NCBI RefSeq assembly: GCF_900302455.1
Contig: NZ_ONZG01000010.1
Span: 62,001-126,000 of the forward strand
DNA length: 64,000 bases
Direction of reading: 5' to 3'
Source: Falsiruegeria mediterranea M17
GTDB taxonomy: Bacteria; Pseudomonadota; Alphaproteobacteria; Rhodobacterales; Rhodobacteraceae
Shown here: positions 53,439 to 61,797 of the stretch, in pieces
Position numbering within the stretch: position 1 is the stretch's first letter
Layout: each line of letters starts with the position of its first letter
Program-made: the position numbers and the translations under genes
Notes under the pieces: generated by a model
What the model was told of the DNA's origin: nothing
Database searches by the model: none
Seen by the model: only the letters and a program-made list of their open reading frames with translations

Positions 53439-55367
53439 ATGTCAATACAGTTTATTTCGATGCCCCTGTACGCAGGCACTTTATCTCTCGCCTTGCTGGG
53501 TGGTGCGGCTGGGGCGCAAGATACCGGAACGCTGGATCAGGGGCGAGTGGTCGAGAAGCCAGAACCCTATTCGCCCTATGTGGATCAGCATTTCCCGCAG
53601 CGGGTGCTCTGGGGCGATGCCCACCACCATACCTCGTTGTCCGTGGACAGTGGCATGATCGGTAATAACAACAGTCCAGACGTGAGCTTCCGCTTGGCCC
53701 GGGGTGAGGAGGTCACATCCAACTCCGGCTTGCGGGTTCAGTTGGTTCGGCCGCTGGACTTCCTGGTGGTCACCGACCACGCCGAATACCTCGGCATTGC
53801 TAAGCTGCTCAATGAGGCAGACCCCGCTCTGCTAGCAACCGACGTCGGCAAGGAGTGGTACGCAAAGATGAACGGGAGCCCGCAGGACGCATGGCAAGCC
53901 GTTGTTTCCATGCAGAATGACTTCACGTCCGGCGTGCCACGGTTCTCTGATCCCAAGGTCAGCCGTTCCGTCTGGGACGATGTCGTCGACATTGCCTCCA
54001 AGTACAACCAGCCCGGCACCTTCACCGCACTCAACGGTTACGAATGGTCGACGGTCAGCAATGGGAAAGACGGCTCCGGCCCGGCAGGTGCCAACCTGCA
54101 CCGGGTCGTGATCTTTCGTGACGGGCCCGATCGGGTGAAGCAGGTCCTTCCCTTCAGCGCCTTCGACAGCGGCGACCCAGAGAAGCTCTGGGAGTACATG
54201 GCCGCATACGAAGAGAAGACCGGAGGTCAGATCCTGGCGATTCCCCACAACGGCAATATCAGCAATGGTCAAATGTACGCGGAGGTCATTAAAGGCAGCG
54301 ATATGACGGCGGACTATGCCGAGCGGCGCGCGCGCTGGGAGCCGCTGATGGAGGTCACCCAGGAGAAGGGCGATGGCGAGGCGCACCCCTTCCTGTCGCC
54401 TAACGACGAGTTCGCGGACTACGGGACCTGGGACTTTGGCGATTCCTTTGGGAACCCCAAGGAAGACTGGATGCTGCAGTACGAATACGCCCGGTCGACG
54501 CTGCAGAATGGGCTCAGGCTGGAGGAAAAGCTCGGGGCAAATCCCTTCAAGTACGGGATGATAGGCAGCACCGATAACCATGTAAGCATGACCACCACGC
54601 GCGAGGAGAATTACTTTGGCAAGCTCCCGAGCGAAGACCCCTCGCCAGACCGGTACAAAGGTGTGTTCCTTAAAGACTCGGAAACCGGCGAAGTGATTGT
54701 CAGCGACTGGCAACTGGTCGCGTCGGGGCTAGTTGCGGTGTGGGCGAGAGAAAACACACGTGAAGAAATTTTCGATGCTATGGCCCGCAAAGAGGTTTAC
54801 GCCAGCACCGGGACTCGCCTGACGGTGCGGCTATTCGGCGGCTGGGATTTCCTGCCCGATGAAGTCCAGCGACCCGATTTCGCCGCGCAGGGCTACGCGC
54901 GCGGCGTGCCAATGGGCGGTGACTTGACTGGCGCTCCCGATGGAAAAGCACCCACACTGATGATCCGTGCCTTGCGCGATCCCGATGGCGCCAATCTCGA
55001 CCGCATCCAGATCATCAAGGGCTGGCTCACTGCCGATGGCAGCACCGAAGAGCGGATCTACGACGTCGCCTGTTCCGACAATCGATCCATTGAGAACCGC
55101 CGTTGCAACAGAGCTGTCGGTAGCACAGTGGACGTCGCCGATGCGAGCTACACCAACTCAATCGGGGAAGCCATGTTTATGACCCACTGGACGGACCCGG
55201 ATTTCGACCCGAGCCAGAGCGCCTTTTACTACGCGCGCGTCATTGAGATCCCCACGCCGCGTTGGACGGCCTACGATGCGAAGCGGTTTGGGATTACGAT
55301 GCCCAGTGAAGTGCCTATGACGGTGCAAGACCGTGCCTATACAAGCCCGATTTGGTACACGCCTTGA
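53439..55367 (+). CDS. Secreted DUF3604 protein (PHP-like metallohydrolase)
   Basis: 642 residues with a signal peptide ending near A-G-A-Q (about residue 27). DUF3604 proteins carry PHP-type metal sites: L-W-G-D60-A-H-H-H-T and L-V-V-T-D-H-A-E-Y and I-G-S-T-D-N-H are visible. Hydrolytic activity is expected but no substrate is established. Located outside the cytoplasm. Controlled presumably by the divergent AraC protein; a small membrane protein follows 23 bases on. Codon use and spacing differ somewhat from neighbours, consistent with transfer. Confidence 0.88.
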   Translation: MSIQFISMPLYAGTLSLALLGGAAGAQDTGTLDQGRVVEKPEPYSPYVDQHFPQRVLWGDAHHHTSLSVDSGMIGNNNSPDVSFRLARGEEVTSNSGLRVQLVRPLDFLVVTDHAEYLGIAKLLNEADPALLATDVGKEWYAKMNGSPQDAWQAVVSMQNDFTSGVPRFSDPKVSRSVWDDVVDIASKYNQPGTFTALNGYEWSTVSNGKDGSGPAGANLHRVVIFRDGPDRVKQVLPFSAFDSGDPEKLWEYMAAYEEKTGGQILAIPHNGNISNGQMYAEVIKGSDMTADYAERRARWEPLMEVTQEKGDGEAHPFLSPNDEFADYGTWDFGDSFGNPKEDWMLQYEYARSTLQNGLRLEEKLGANPFKYGMIGSTDNHVSMTTTREENYFGKLPSEDPSPDRYKGVFLKDSETGEVIVSDWQLVASGLVAVWARENTREEIFDAMARKEVYASTGTRLTVRLFGGWDFLPDEVQRPDFAAQGYARGVPMGGDLTGAPDGKAPTLMIRALRDPDGANLDRIQIIKGWLTADGSTEERIYDVACSDNRSIENRRCNRAVGSTVDVADASYTNSIGEAMFMTHWTDPDFDPSQSAFYYARVIEIPTPRWTAYDAKRFGITMPSEVPMTVQDRAYTSPIWYTP

Positions 55368-55390
55368 TCCGGCCAGACAGGGCACCAATC

Positions 55391-55828
55391 ATGAGCAGCT
55401 CTCAGGACGCGCATCTTCGGCAATCCTCATTGGCCATGCGGGTTGTCGGCTGGGCCTTGGTGCCCGGCTTGCTCTTGGGGTTCGTCGGATACTCGCCGGG
55501 TTTTGTCTGGGGGGTGCTTCCCGATGCTCTGCAGATCGGCCCGGCGCATCCCGCGTCACCTTATGACGGGCTGCACCCGTACGTGTTCATGCTGGTCGCC
55601 CTCTATGCCGCCTGGGCAATTTTGCTGGTCCGTGGCGCGACCGATCCCGTTCGAAACGTTGCCTTGTTCGACTGGGGCATCCTCGCCAACCTGCTGCATT
55701 GCATCGTGATGATACCGCAGGCCTTCATTTATCCGAACGAACATGCCCATCTCTGGGCCGACATCCCGCTGACAATTGTCCTCGCGGCAGTGATGTGGAT
55801 CTGGCATCCTACACGACGCCGGGATTAG
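55391..55828 (+). CDS. Four-helix membrane protein (DUF6632-like)
   Basis: 145 residues, four hydrophobic segments (about 15-40, 61-80, 88-110, 118-138): V-V-G-W-A-L-V-P-G-L-L-L-G-F, Y-V-F-M-L-V-A-L-Y-A-A-W-A-I, W-G-I-L-A-N-L-L-H-C-I-V-M and W-A-D-I-P-L-T-I-V-L. The family call is tentative. Same strand as, and 23 bases after, the DUF3604 gene, so the two are likely co-expressed. Function unknown. Confidence 0.7.
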   Translation: MSSSQDAHLRQSSLAMRVVGWALVPGLLLGFVGYSPGFVWGVLPDALQIGPAHPASPYDGLHPYVFMLVALYAAWAILLVRGATDPVRNVALFDWGILANLLHCIVMIPQAFIYPNEHAHLWADIPLTIVLAAVMWIWHPTRRRD

Positions 55829-56069
55829 AAATTCTAGACCAAGATGGTGCTCAGAGATTAATCTGATCGTTTGGCCGATTGCACTTAGCAACCCGCTCAT
55901 TGGAATAATTTACACGCCCGGCGGGTGAAGAGCGGCGAACTTTGAACGCACACTCTGGGCTCGAACCAGACGTTCGTGTTATGTGTTAGACCAGAAGACG
56001 CGACGGCGAGCCGGATCAGTTTTGGTCGCAAGGAGCAAAATTGCCCGATGTTCGAGACCTAACCTCTCT

Positions 56070-56099
56070 TGACGCTGGGCGGCTTTCAGCCCAGCGTCA
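56070..56099 (+). promoter_or_regulatory. 11-bp hairpin directly before the rhomboid start
   Basis: TGACGCTGGGC / GCCCAGCGTCA perfect stem with an 8-base loop, ending five bases before ATG 56105. It leaves no room for an accessible ribosome-binding site unless it opens or translation begins upstream at an in-frame TTG (56069). It could also be a terminator remnant of the preceding cassette. Confidence 0.55.
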
Positions 56100-56104
56100 G
56101 CCCC

Positions 56105-56848
56105 ATGTTACCCATCCGCGACCACAACCCGTCCGGGCGCACGCCCTATGTCGTCTACGCCCTGATGGCGGCCAACATCCTGATCTTCCTCAGCTATGTG
56201 GGCATCCTGAACGACGCGCCCCTAATCAACCGCTTCTTCTTTGACTGGGCCCTGATCCCCGCCCGCACGGCCGACGGCTTTGCGCCCGAGACACTGATCA
56301 GTTCGATGTTCCTGCACGGTGGCTGGATGCATCTGGCGGGCAACATGCTGTTTTTGTGGATCTTTGGCGACAACATGGAAGACGAGATGGGGCACGTCCC
56401 CTTTCTGATATTCTATCTGGTCAGCGGCGTAGGCGCGTCGTTGTTGCACGTACTGGCTTCGCCCTCATCCACAGTCCCGCTGGTCGGCGCCTCGGGGGCC
56501 ATCGCAGGTGTCATGGGCGGCTATCTGCTGCTCTTTCCCAAAGCGCGCGTCGATATCCTGTTGATCTTGATCATCTATTTCCGCGTCTTTTCAATTCCCG
56601 CTTTTGTCATGCTCGGCGTTTGGCTTGGCATGCAGTTTCTGGGTGGCATTGGATCCAATCCGGACGAGGGTGGCGTTGCCTATTGGGCGCATGCAGGTGG
56701 CTTTTTCGTGGGGCTCATCTTGTGCATTCCGCTCTGGCTCAGACGCGGTGGAGTGGCGTACTGGGATCGCACTCATGGCCACCCGCCGCATCCCGAACAC
56801 GAGTACCGTTTCTCAACCTCTCGGATTCCAAAGGTGCCACGCAAATGA
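56105..56848 (+). CDS. Rhomboid family intramembrane serine protease
   Basis: 247 residues, six transmembrane helices plus a short tail. Catalytic dyad Ser130 (G-A-S-G-A-I) and His196 (Y-W-A-H-A-G-G-F); the H-L-A-G-N-M segment at 77-82 supplies the conserved Asn/His of helix 2. An R-D-H-N-P-S-G-R-T-P N-terminus is typical of the alphaproteobacterial class. Substrate unknown. The stop overlaps the next gene's ATG by one base pair set (ATGA). Confidence 0.92.
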   Translation: MLPIRDHNPSGRTPYVVYALMAANILIFLSYVGILNDAPLINRFFFDWALIPARTADGFAPETLISSMFLHGGWMHLAGNMLFLWIFGDNMEDEMGHVPFLIFYLVSGVGASLLHVLASPSSTVPLVGASGAIAGVMGGYLLLFPKARVDILLILIIYFRVFSIPAFVMLGVWLGMQFLGGIGSNPDEGGVAYWAHAGGFFVGLILCIPLWLRRGGVAYWDRTHGHPPHPEHEYRFSTSRIPKVPRK

Positions 56849-57216
56849 CCGAGACCCTGACCGCCAGCTGCCATTGCGGCGCAGTCGAACTTGAGGCCGA
56901 GTTTCCGCAAGGCCTGGCTTCGGCCGCCCGCTGCGACTGTTCCTTCTGTCGCCGCCGGGGAGCCGCCGCAGTAACCGCCATCGCCGCCAGTCTGCGGGTG
57001 ACCAAAGGCGCCGAAAACCTGACGCTCTACACTTGGGGCACGGGCACCGCAAAACACCATTTCTGCAAGATCTGCGGCATCTACACCCACCACCACCGCC
57101 GCTCGGACCCGTCAGAATGCGGCGTTAACCTTGGTTGCATTGCGGGCGTTAATCCACGCGACCACGACCCGATCCCTTGGCATGACGGGGTCAATCATCC
57201 CTCTGATCGGAAGTAA
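56845..57216 (+). CDS. GFA-family zinc protein (glutathione-dependent formaldehyde-activating-like, CENP-V fold)
   Basis: 123 residues. Zinc-site cysteines: Cys9 and Cys11 (S-C-H-C-G), Cys30, Cys32 and Cys35 (R-C-D-C-S-F-C), Cys74 and Cys77 (F-C-K-I-C-G). The family adds glutathione to formaldehyde or acts on other small carbonyls, but most members are unassigned. Overlaps the rhomboid gene stop (ATGA) so co-translated. Confidence 0.88.
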   Translation: MTETLTASCHCGAVELEAEFPQGLASAARCDCSFCRRRGAAAVTAIAASLRVTKGAENLTLYTWGTGTAKHHFCKICGIYTHHHRRSDPSECGVNLGCIAGVNPRDHDPIPWHDGVNHPSDRK

Positions 57217-57221
57217 CAAAA

Positions 57222-57245
57222 AAGGAGCCAACCGGCTCCTTCTTT
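57222..57245. terminator. Bidirectional terminator between GFA gene and suhB
   Basis: Stem AAGGAGCC / GGCTCCTT (57222-57241), loop AACC, with A's before and TCTTTT after. Lies between convergent stops at 57216 and 57273. Confidence 0.88.
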
Positions 57246-57272
57246 TCATCCCGATTGTCACCGGATCAGACG

Positions 57273-58058
57273 TCAGCCACGGATCACCTTGGCAAAGGTT
57301 TCAAAGATCGGCTCGTTGGCGCAGATCACTTCACCATCCGACAGGATGTGCCCTTCGGGGTCGATGGCTTGCGCAAAACCGCCAGCCTCTTTCACGATGA
57401 TGATACCGGCAGCCACATCCCAGGCTTTCAAACGGCGTTCCCAGAACCCTTCGTAACGCCCTGCCGCAACATAGGCCATGTCAAGCGCGGCAGACCCGAA
57501 CCGACGCACGCCCGCACATGTCGGCATGATACGCGCCAGATCCTGCAGCGTCGCAGGCAGATCAGAGCGACCGGCAAACGGCAGACCGGTGGCAAAGATA
57601 GATTCAATCATGCGATGACGGCCCGACACGCGAATGCGGCTTTCGTTCATCCAGGCGCCCGCGCCCTTTTCCGCAAAGAACATCTCGTCCTTGGCGGCGT
57701 CATAGATCACGCCCGCGACGATCTTGCCCTTGTGTTCCAAGGCAATCGAGATTGCCCAGTGGGGCAAACCGTGCAGGAAGTTTGTGGTACCATCCAGCGG
57801 ATCAACAATCCAACGGCGGGTGGGGTCTTCGCCCTCGATCTCGCCGCCCTCTTCTGCGATCCAGCCATAAGTCGGGCGCGCGCCCATCAGTTCCTCTTTC
57901 AGGATCGCCTCGGCCGCGATATCGGCTTTGGAGACAAAGTCCCCGGCGCCTTTCATCGACACCTGCAGGTTTTCAACCTCGCGAAAATCCTTCACAAGGG
58001 AACGCCCCGCTTTACGCGCGGCCTTTTGCATGATGTTGAGGTTTGCACTGCCAATCAT
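57273..58058 (-). CDS. suhB: Inositol-1-monophosphatase family protein (SuhB)
   Basis: 261 residues, Mg2+-dependent sugar/inositol phosphatase fold. Seen: E-E-G-G-E near 68-72, W-I-V-D-P-L-D-G-T-T-N-F at about 82-93, and W-D-V-A-A-G-I near 210, the three metal-binding motifs. In enterobacteria the same protein also takes part in rRNA transcription antitermination; whether it does so here is unknown. Divergent from the MDR oxidoreductase. Confidence 0.92.
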   Translation of the reverse strand: MIGSANLNIMQKAARKAGRSLVKDFREVENLQVSMKGAGDFVSKADIAAEAILKEELMGARPTYGWIAEEGGEIEGEDPTRRWIVDPLDGTTNFLHGLPHWAISIALEHKGKIVAGVIYDAAKDEMFFAEKGAGAWMNESRIRVSGRHRMIESIFATGLPFAGRSDLPATLQDLARIMPTCAGVRRFGSAALDMAYVAAGRYEGFWERRLKAWDVAAGIIIVKEAGGFAQAIDPEGHILSDGEVICANEPIFETFAKVIRG

Positions 58059-58234
58059 CGGGTGGGCTCCTGTTCGGTCAGATCGCGCGTATACTTGGAC
58101 CGGACGCTCTTGCCAAGAGGCAGCTTTTGCATGGCTGCCCCCGTACTTTTGCCTATCGTGGCGTTACGAAACGCCAATGCTTGCCTTGTGCGTGCACTCG
58201 CCTACGCTGTCGCCCAACAGCGAGGAGCAAGTCA

Positions 58235-59275
58235 ATGACCGAACAGATGTACCGCGTGGCCCTAGCCAGCCGCCCTACCGGCGCGCCCGAGGCCGACAAT
58301 TTCAGCTATGAAAGCGCAGCCATTCCAACGCCCGGCGAGGGCGAAGTGCTGGTCCGCGTCCACTACATGTCGCTCGACCCTTACATGCGCGGGCGGATGG
58401 ATGACGCCAAATCCTATGCCGCGCCCGTGCCCATCGGCGGCACCATGGAAGGGGGCGGTGTGGGCGAGGTCATCGCCTCAAACAGCCCGCATTTTGCACC
58501 TGGCGACTTTGCGTTTGGCATGTTCGGCTGGGCCACACATGCGGTGCAGCCTGCCAACATGATGCGCAAGATCGACCCGAACCAGATGCCGATCACCACA
58601 GCGCTCGGCGTACTTGGCATGCCAGGGTTCACGGGATGGTACGGGTTGACCGAGTTGGGTCGGCCAAAGGCGGGCGAAACCTTGGTTGTTGCCGCAGCCA
58701 CCGGGCCAGTTGGTTCGATGGTGGGCCAAGTCGCGCGATTGGCCGGCTTGCGGACGGTAGGCATCGCCGGAGGAGCCGACAAATGCAAGCTGGCGACCGA
58801 TACTTTTGGGTTTGATGCCTGCCTGGATCACCGCGCCTATCCAGACGCCAAGGCCTTGCGTGCCGATCTGAAACAGGCTTGCCCGGACGGGGTCGATATC
58901 TATTTCGAAAACGTGGGTGGCAAGGTGCTCGAGGCGGTGATGCCGCTGATGAACCCCCACGGTCGTATTCCGATTTGTGGAATGATCAGCTGGTACAATG
59001 CGGGCGGTTTGGGGGCCGGAGCCTCTGACCCGGGCCTGAGCGCGCCGGGGCTGTGGCGCACGATCCTGGTGAACTTCCTGAGCGTGAACGGCTTCATCAT
59101 CTCAAACCACTTTGACCGCTATCCGGAGTTCCTTGGACAGATTGCCCCCAAGATCGCCAGCGGTGAGATCCGCTATGTTGAAGACATCGCCGAGGGGCTG
59201 GAGAACGCGCCACAAGCGTTCATGTCGATGCTGGGCGGCGGCAACATGGGCAAACAGATCGTAAAAGTCCTCTAA
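58235..59275 (+). CDS. MDR-family NADP-dependent oxidoreductase (CurA/leukotriene B4 dehydrogenase-like)
   Basis: 346 residues. Opens with the LTB4DH/CurA hallmark S-L-D-P-Y-M-R-G-R-M near 46-55; nucleotide-binding A-A-A-T-G-P-V-G-S-M-V-G at about 150-161; no zinc-binding cysteines, as expected. Reduces double bonds of enones with NADPH. CGAGGAG before ATG 58235; upstream frame is longer but lacks similarity. Convergent with metR through a 23-bp inverted repeat. Confidence 0.92.
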   Translation: MTEQMYRVALASRPTGAPEADNFSYESAAIPTPGEGEVLVRVHYMSLDPYMRGRMDDAKSYAAPVPIGGTMEGGGVGEVIASNSPHFAPGDFAFGMFGWATHAVQPANMMRKIDPNQMPITTALGVLGMPGFTGWYGLTELGRPKAGETLVVAAATGPVGSMVGQVARLAGLRTVGIAGGADKCKLATDTFGFDACLDHRAYPDAKALRADLKQACPDGVDIYFENVGGKVLEAVMPLMNPHGRIPICGMISWYNAGGLGAGASDPGLSAPGLWRTILVNFLSVNGFIISNHFDRYPEFLGQIAPKIASGEIRYVEDIAEGLENAPQAFMSMLGGGNMGKQIVKVL

Positions 59276-59295
59276 CGGGTCCGTACCACGGAACC

Positions 59296-59354
59296 GCGCG
59301 GGGGCGGCGGCCATATGGGCGGGCACCCCGACCATATGGCCGCCGCCCCCGCGC
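59296..59354. terminator. Perfect 23-bp inverted repeat, likely bidirectional terminator
   Basis: Arms 59296-59318 and 59332-59354 are exactly complementary, with a 13-base loop; both contain GGCGGCGGCCATATGG or its complement. It fills the 87-bp convergent spacer between the MDR gene (ends 59275) and metR (ends 59363). There is no T tract, so it may instead stop or protect overlapping transcripts. Confidence 0.85.
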
Positions 59355-59362
59355 CACCGCTT

Positions 59363-60268
59363 CTATTGCGACTGAAGTTTCTTTGCCTCGGCGCTCGCCA
59401 GATTGATCAGTTTCTGCACGAACGGTTTCTCCAGGTCATCGGACCTGACCGCAGCATACAATCTTCGTGTGATCCCCATTTGCGTCAGCGGACGCGTCAC
59501 ATAATCCGAACTGTATTTCACCTCGCGCACCACCCAGTCCGGCAACACCGAGATCCCGCGGTTTGACGCGACAAGAAGCAATATCACCGCCGTCAGCTCC
59601 ACCTGCCGGATCATCGCCGGTTCCACTTTGGCCGGGATCAACAACTGGCTGAATACATCCAAGCGCGTTCGCTCGACCGGATATGTGATCAGGGTTTGGC
59701 CACGAAAATCCTCGGCTTCAATAAACGGCTTTTTCGCCAGAGCATGAGACGCCGCAGCAACAAATACCGCCTTGTAGTCAAAGAGCTCTATGAACTCGAC
59801 GCCTGGCAATTCTTCGGGGTCCGAAGACACCACCAAATCCACCTCTTCCTTTTGCAAGGCAGGCAAGGCGTCAAACGCCAGTCCCGGGCGGATATCCACA
59901 TCCACATCCGGCCAGCTCTTGCGAAATTGCTCAAGCACCGGAAACAGCCATTCAAAACAGGCGTGGCATTCAATCGCGATATGCATCCGTCCTGTTTTGC
60001 CATCCCTTAGCGAGGAAAATTCGGCCTGCGCCGCCTCGACCTGCGGCAGGACTTGTTCGGCCAGCCGCAACAGCCGCACGCCGGCCGCTGACAACTTCAT
60101 CGGCTTGGACCGGCGAATGAACAGCTCCACCCCGGCTTGATCCTCGAGCCCTTTGATCTGATGGCTAAGTGCCGATTGGGTGATGTTCAACTGATCCGCC
60201 GCGCGCGCCAGCCCGCCACATTCGTGGATGGCCTTGATCGTCCTGAGATGACGGAATTCGATATGCAC
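59363..60268 (-). CDS. metR: LysR family methionine regulator (MetR-like)
   Basis: 301 residues. Starts M-H-I-E-F-R-H-L-R-T-I with the LysR HTH (A-A-D-Q-L-N-I-T-Q-S-A-L-S-H-Q-I-K-G-L-E, about 20-40), then the effector domain with a C-H-A-C-F-E-W segment near 105 characteristic of MetR. Divergent from metF, which MetR activates in other proteobacteria with homocysteine as co-factor. GTG 60268 is preferred to TTG 60274: GAGGA lies nine bases upstream. Confidence 0.87.
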   Translation of the reverse strand: MHIEFRHLRTIKAIHECGGLARAADQLNITQSALSHQIKGLEDQAGVELFIRRSKPMKLSAAGVRLLRLAEQVLPQVEAAQAEFSSLRDGKTGRMHIAIECHACFEWLFPVLEQFRKSWPDVDVDIRPGLAFDALPALQKEEVDLVVSSDPEELPGVEFIELFDYKAVFVAAASHALAKKPFIEAEDFRGQTLITYPVERTRLDVFSQLLIPAKVEPAMIRQVELTAVILLLVASNRGISVLPDWVVREVKYSSDYVTRPLTQMGITRRLYAAVRSDDLEKPFVQKLINLASAEAKKLQSQ

Positions 60269-60301
60269 GCCCAATGATCCTCATGTTGTTCTTGAGTATT
60301 A

Positions 60302-60314
60302 TGAAATTGTCTCA
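60302..60314. promoter_or_regulatory. Candidate MetR box (TGAAATTGTCTCA)
   Basis: Matches the MetR consensus TGAA-N5-TTCA at all but one arm position, in the 85-bp spacer between metR and metF. Confidence 0.5.
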
Positions 60315-60353
60315 CAATGCTGCGCGTGCGACAAGAGGTCAAATCCGAGAGAC

Positions 60354-61235
60354 ATGAGTGAGACACCGATGACCGCGCCTGACATTTCCTTTGAGTTTTT
60401 TCCGCCCCAGAACCTGGAGGCCTCTTTCCGCCTGTGGGATACGGTTCAGACGTTGGCACCGATGAATCCGCGTTTTGTTTCTGTCACTTATGGCGCGGGA
60501 GGCACCACCCGCGATCTGACCCGTGATGCCGTGGCAACGCTGCACAAATCCTCGGGCTTGAACGTGGCAGCGCATCTGACCTGCGTGAATGCAAGCAAGG
60601 TAGAAACCCTGGCCATCGCCGATCAATTTGCAGCCGCCGGGGTCACAGACATCGTGGCGCTGCGCGGCGACCCGCCCAAAGGCCAAGGGCAATTCACGCC
60701 GCACCCCGAAGGCTTTGCAAATTCCGTTGAGCTGATCGAGGCGCTGGCCGCCACCGGCAAGTTCAACATCCGCGTCGGCGCCTACCCCGACATCCACCCC
60801 GAAGCACAGCATGCACAGGCCGACGTCGACTGGCTCAAGCGCAAGCTGGACGCGGGCGCTGATGAGGCTCTGACGCAGTTCTTTTTCGAGGCCGAGACGT
60901 TTTTTCGGTTCCGCGACGCCTGCGCCAAGGCGGGGATCGACAAGCAGATCACACCCGGCATCTTGCCGATCGAGAACTGGAAGGGCGCGCGCAACTTTGC
61001 CCGCCGCTGCGGCACGAACATCCCGCAATGGGTCGAAGATGCATTTGCCAAGGCTGTCCGCGATGATCGCGAAGACCTGCTCGCAACCGCAATTTGCACC
61101 GAGCTGTGCTCGGACCTGATCGACGGCGGAGTAGACAAATTGCATTTCTACACGCTCAATCGCCCTGAGTTGACGCGCGACGTGTGTCATGCGCTTGGCG
61201 TCGTGCCCAAGGTCGATCTGCAGAACGTTGCGTAA
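60354..61235 (+). CDS. metF: 5,10-methylenetetrahydrofolate reductase
   Basis: FAD enzyme making 5-methyl-THF for methionine synthesis, downstream of GlyA's one-carbon unit. 293 residues, usual length. Seen: S-F-E-F-F-P-P (catalytic Glu), T-Y-G-A-G-G-T-T near 44, L-R-G-D-P-P near 104, and V-G-A-Y-P-D-I-H-P-E-A. ATG 60354 is used; ATG 60369 is a second option. Divergent from metR. Confidence 0.96.
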   Translation: MSETPMTAPDISFEFFPPQNLEASFRLWDTVQTLAPMNPRFVSVTYGAGGTTRDLTRDAVATLHKSSGLNVAAHLTCVNASKVETLAIADQFAAAGVTDIVALRGDPPKGQGQFTPHPEGFANSVELIEALAATGKFNIRVGAYPDIHPEAQHAQADVDWLKRKLDAGADEALTQFFFEAETFFRFRDACAKAGIDKQITPGILPIENWKGARNFARRCGTNIPQWVEDAFAKAVRDDREDLLATAICTELCSDLIDGGVDKLHFYTLNRPELTRDVCHALGVVPKVDLQNVA

Positions 61236-61292
61236 GGCTTGCTGCCCGGTGCGCCGCTGCTAGCGTGGCGTCTCAAAAGCAGGAGGCGCGCC

Positions 61293-61745
61293 ATGAGCGA
61301 CACATTCGATATCACCGACATGTCCGGGCTGGAACTGATGCAGGCGGTGCTGAACGGCGACATCCCTGGCGCGCCGATTGCCCGAACCTTGGGCTTTGCG
61401 CCTTACCTCGTCGAAGAAGGCAAGGTGATCTTTCGCGGAACTCCAACCGAGGGTGCAACCAACCCCCACGGCGGTGTCCATGGCGGATGGTACGGTACGC
61501 TGCTCGACAGTTGCATGGCTTGCGCGGTCTGGACCAAAGTACCTGCCGGATCGACCTATACGACGCTGGAGTACAAGGTGAATATCATCCGCCCGATCAA
61601 ACTGGGCACACAGATCGAGGCCATCGGCGTCACGGATCACGCGGGCCGATCCACCGGAATCGCGCATGGTGAAATTCGCGGTGTCGACGACGGCAAGCTT
61701 TATGCCACAGGGTCCACCACCTGTATCATCATGAAGATGAAATAG
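61293..61745 (+). CDS. PaaI-family hotdog thioesterase (third copy in window)
   Basis: 150 residues with N-P-H-G-G-V-H-G-G-W-Y-G-T-L-L-D-S, the PaaI catalytic helix, and Y-K-V-N-I-I-R-P-I. AGGAGG precedes ATG 61293 by five bases; 18 upstream codons of the open frame are rejected. Same strand as and 57 bases after metF, but no pathway link is evident. Substrate unknown. Confidence 0.88.
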   Translation: MSDTFDITDMSGLELMQAVLNGDIPGAPIARTLGFAPYLVEEGKVIFRGTPTEGATNPHGGVHGGWYGTLLDSCMACAVWTKVPAGSTYTTLEYKVNIIRPIKLGTQIEAIGVTDHAGRSTGIAHGEIRGVDDGKLYATGSTTCIIMKMK

Positions 61746-61797
61746 ACTGACGATCTGTCATTCTGCAAACAGCACCCTGCATGTCTGGCACAAAACG

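Noticed and set aside
55930-56010. Possible tRNA gene between the accessory cassette and the rhomboid gene
   Set aside because: Only the T arm folds; the anticodon loop lacks U33 and no acceptor stem can be made.
60275-60353. SAM or other methionine riboswitch before metF
   Set aside because: The spacer is only 79-85 bases and shares its space with the divergent metR promoter; no conserved riboswitch fold was recognised.
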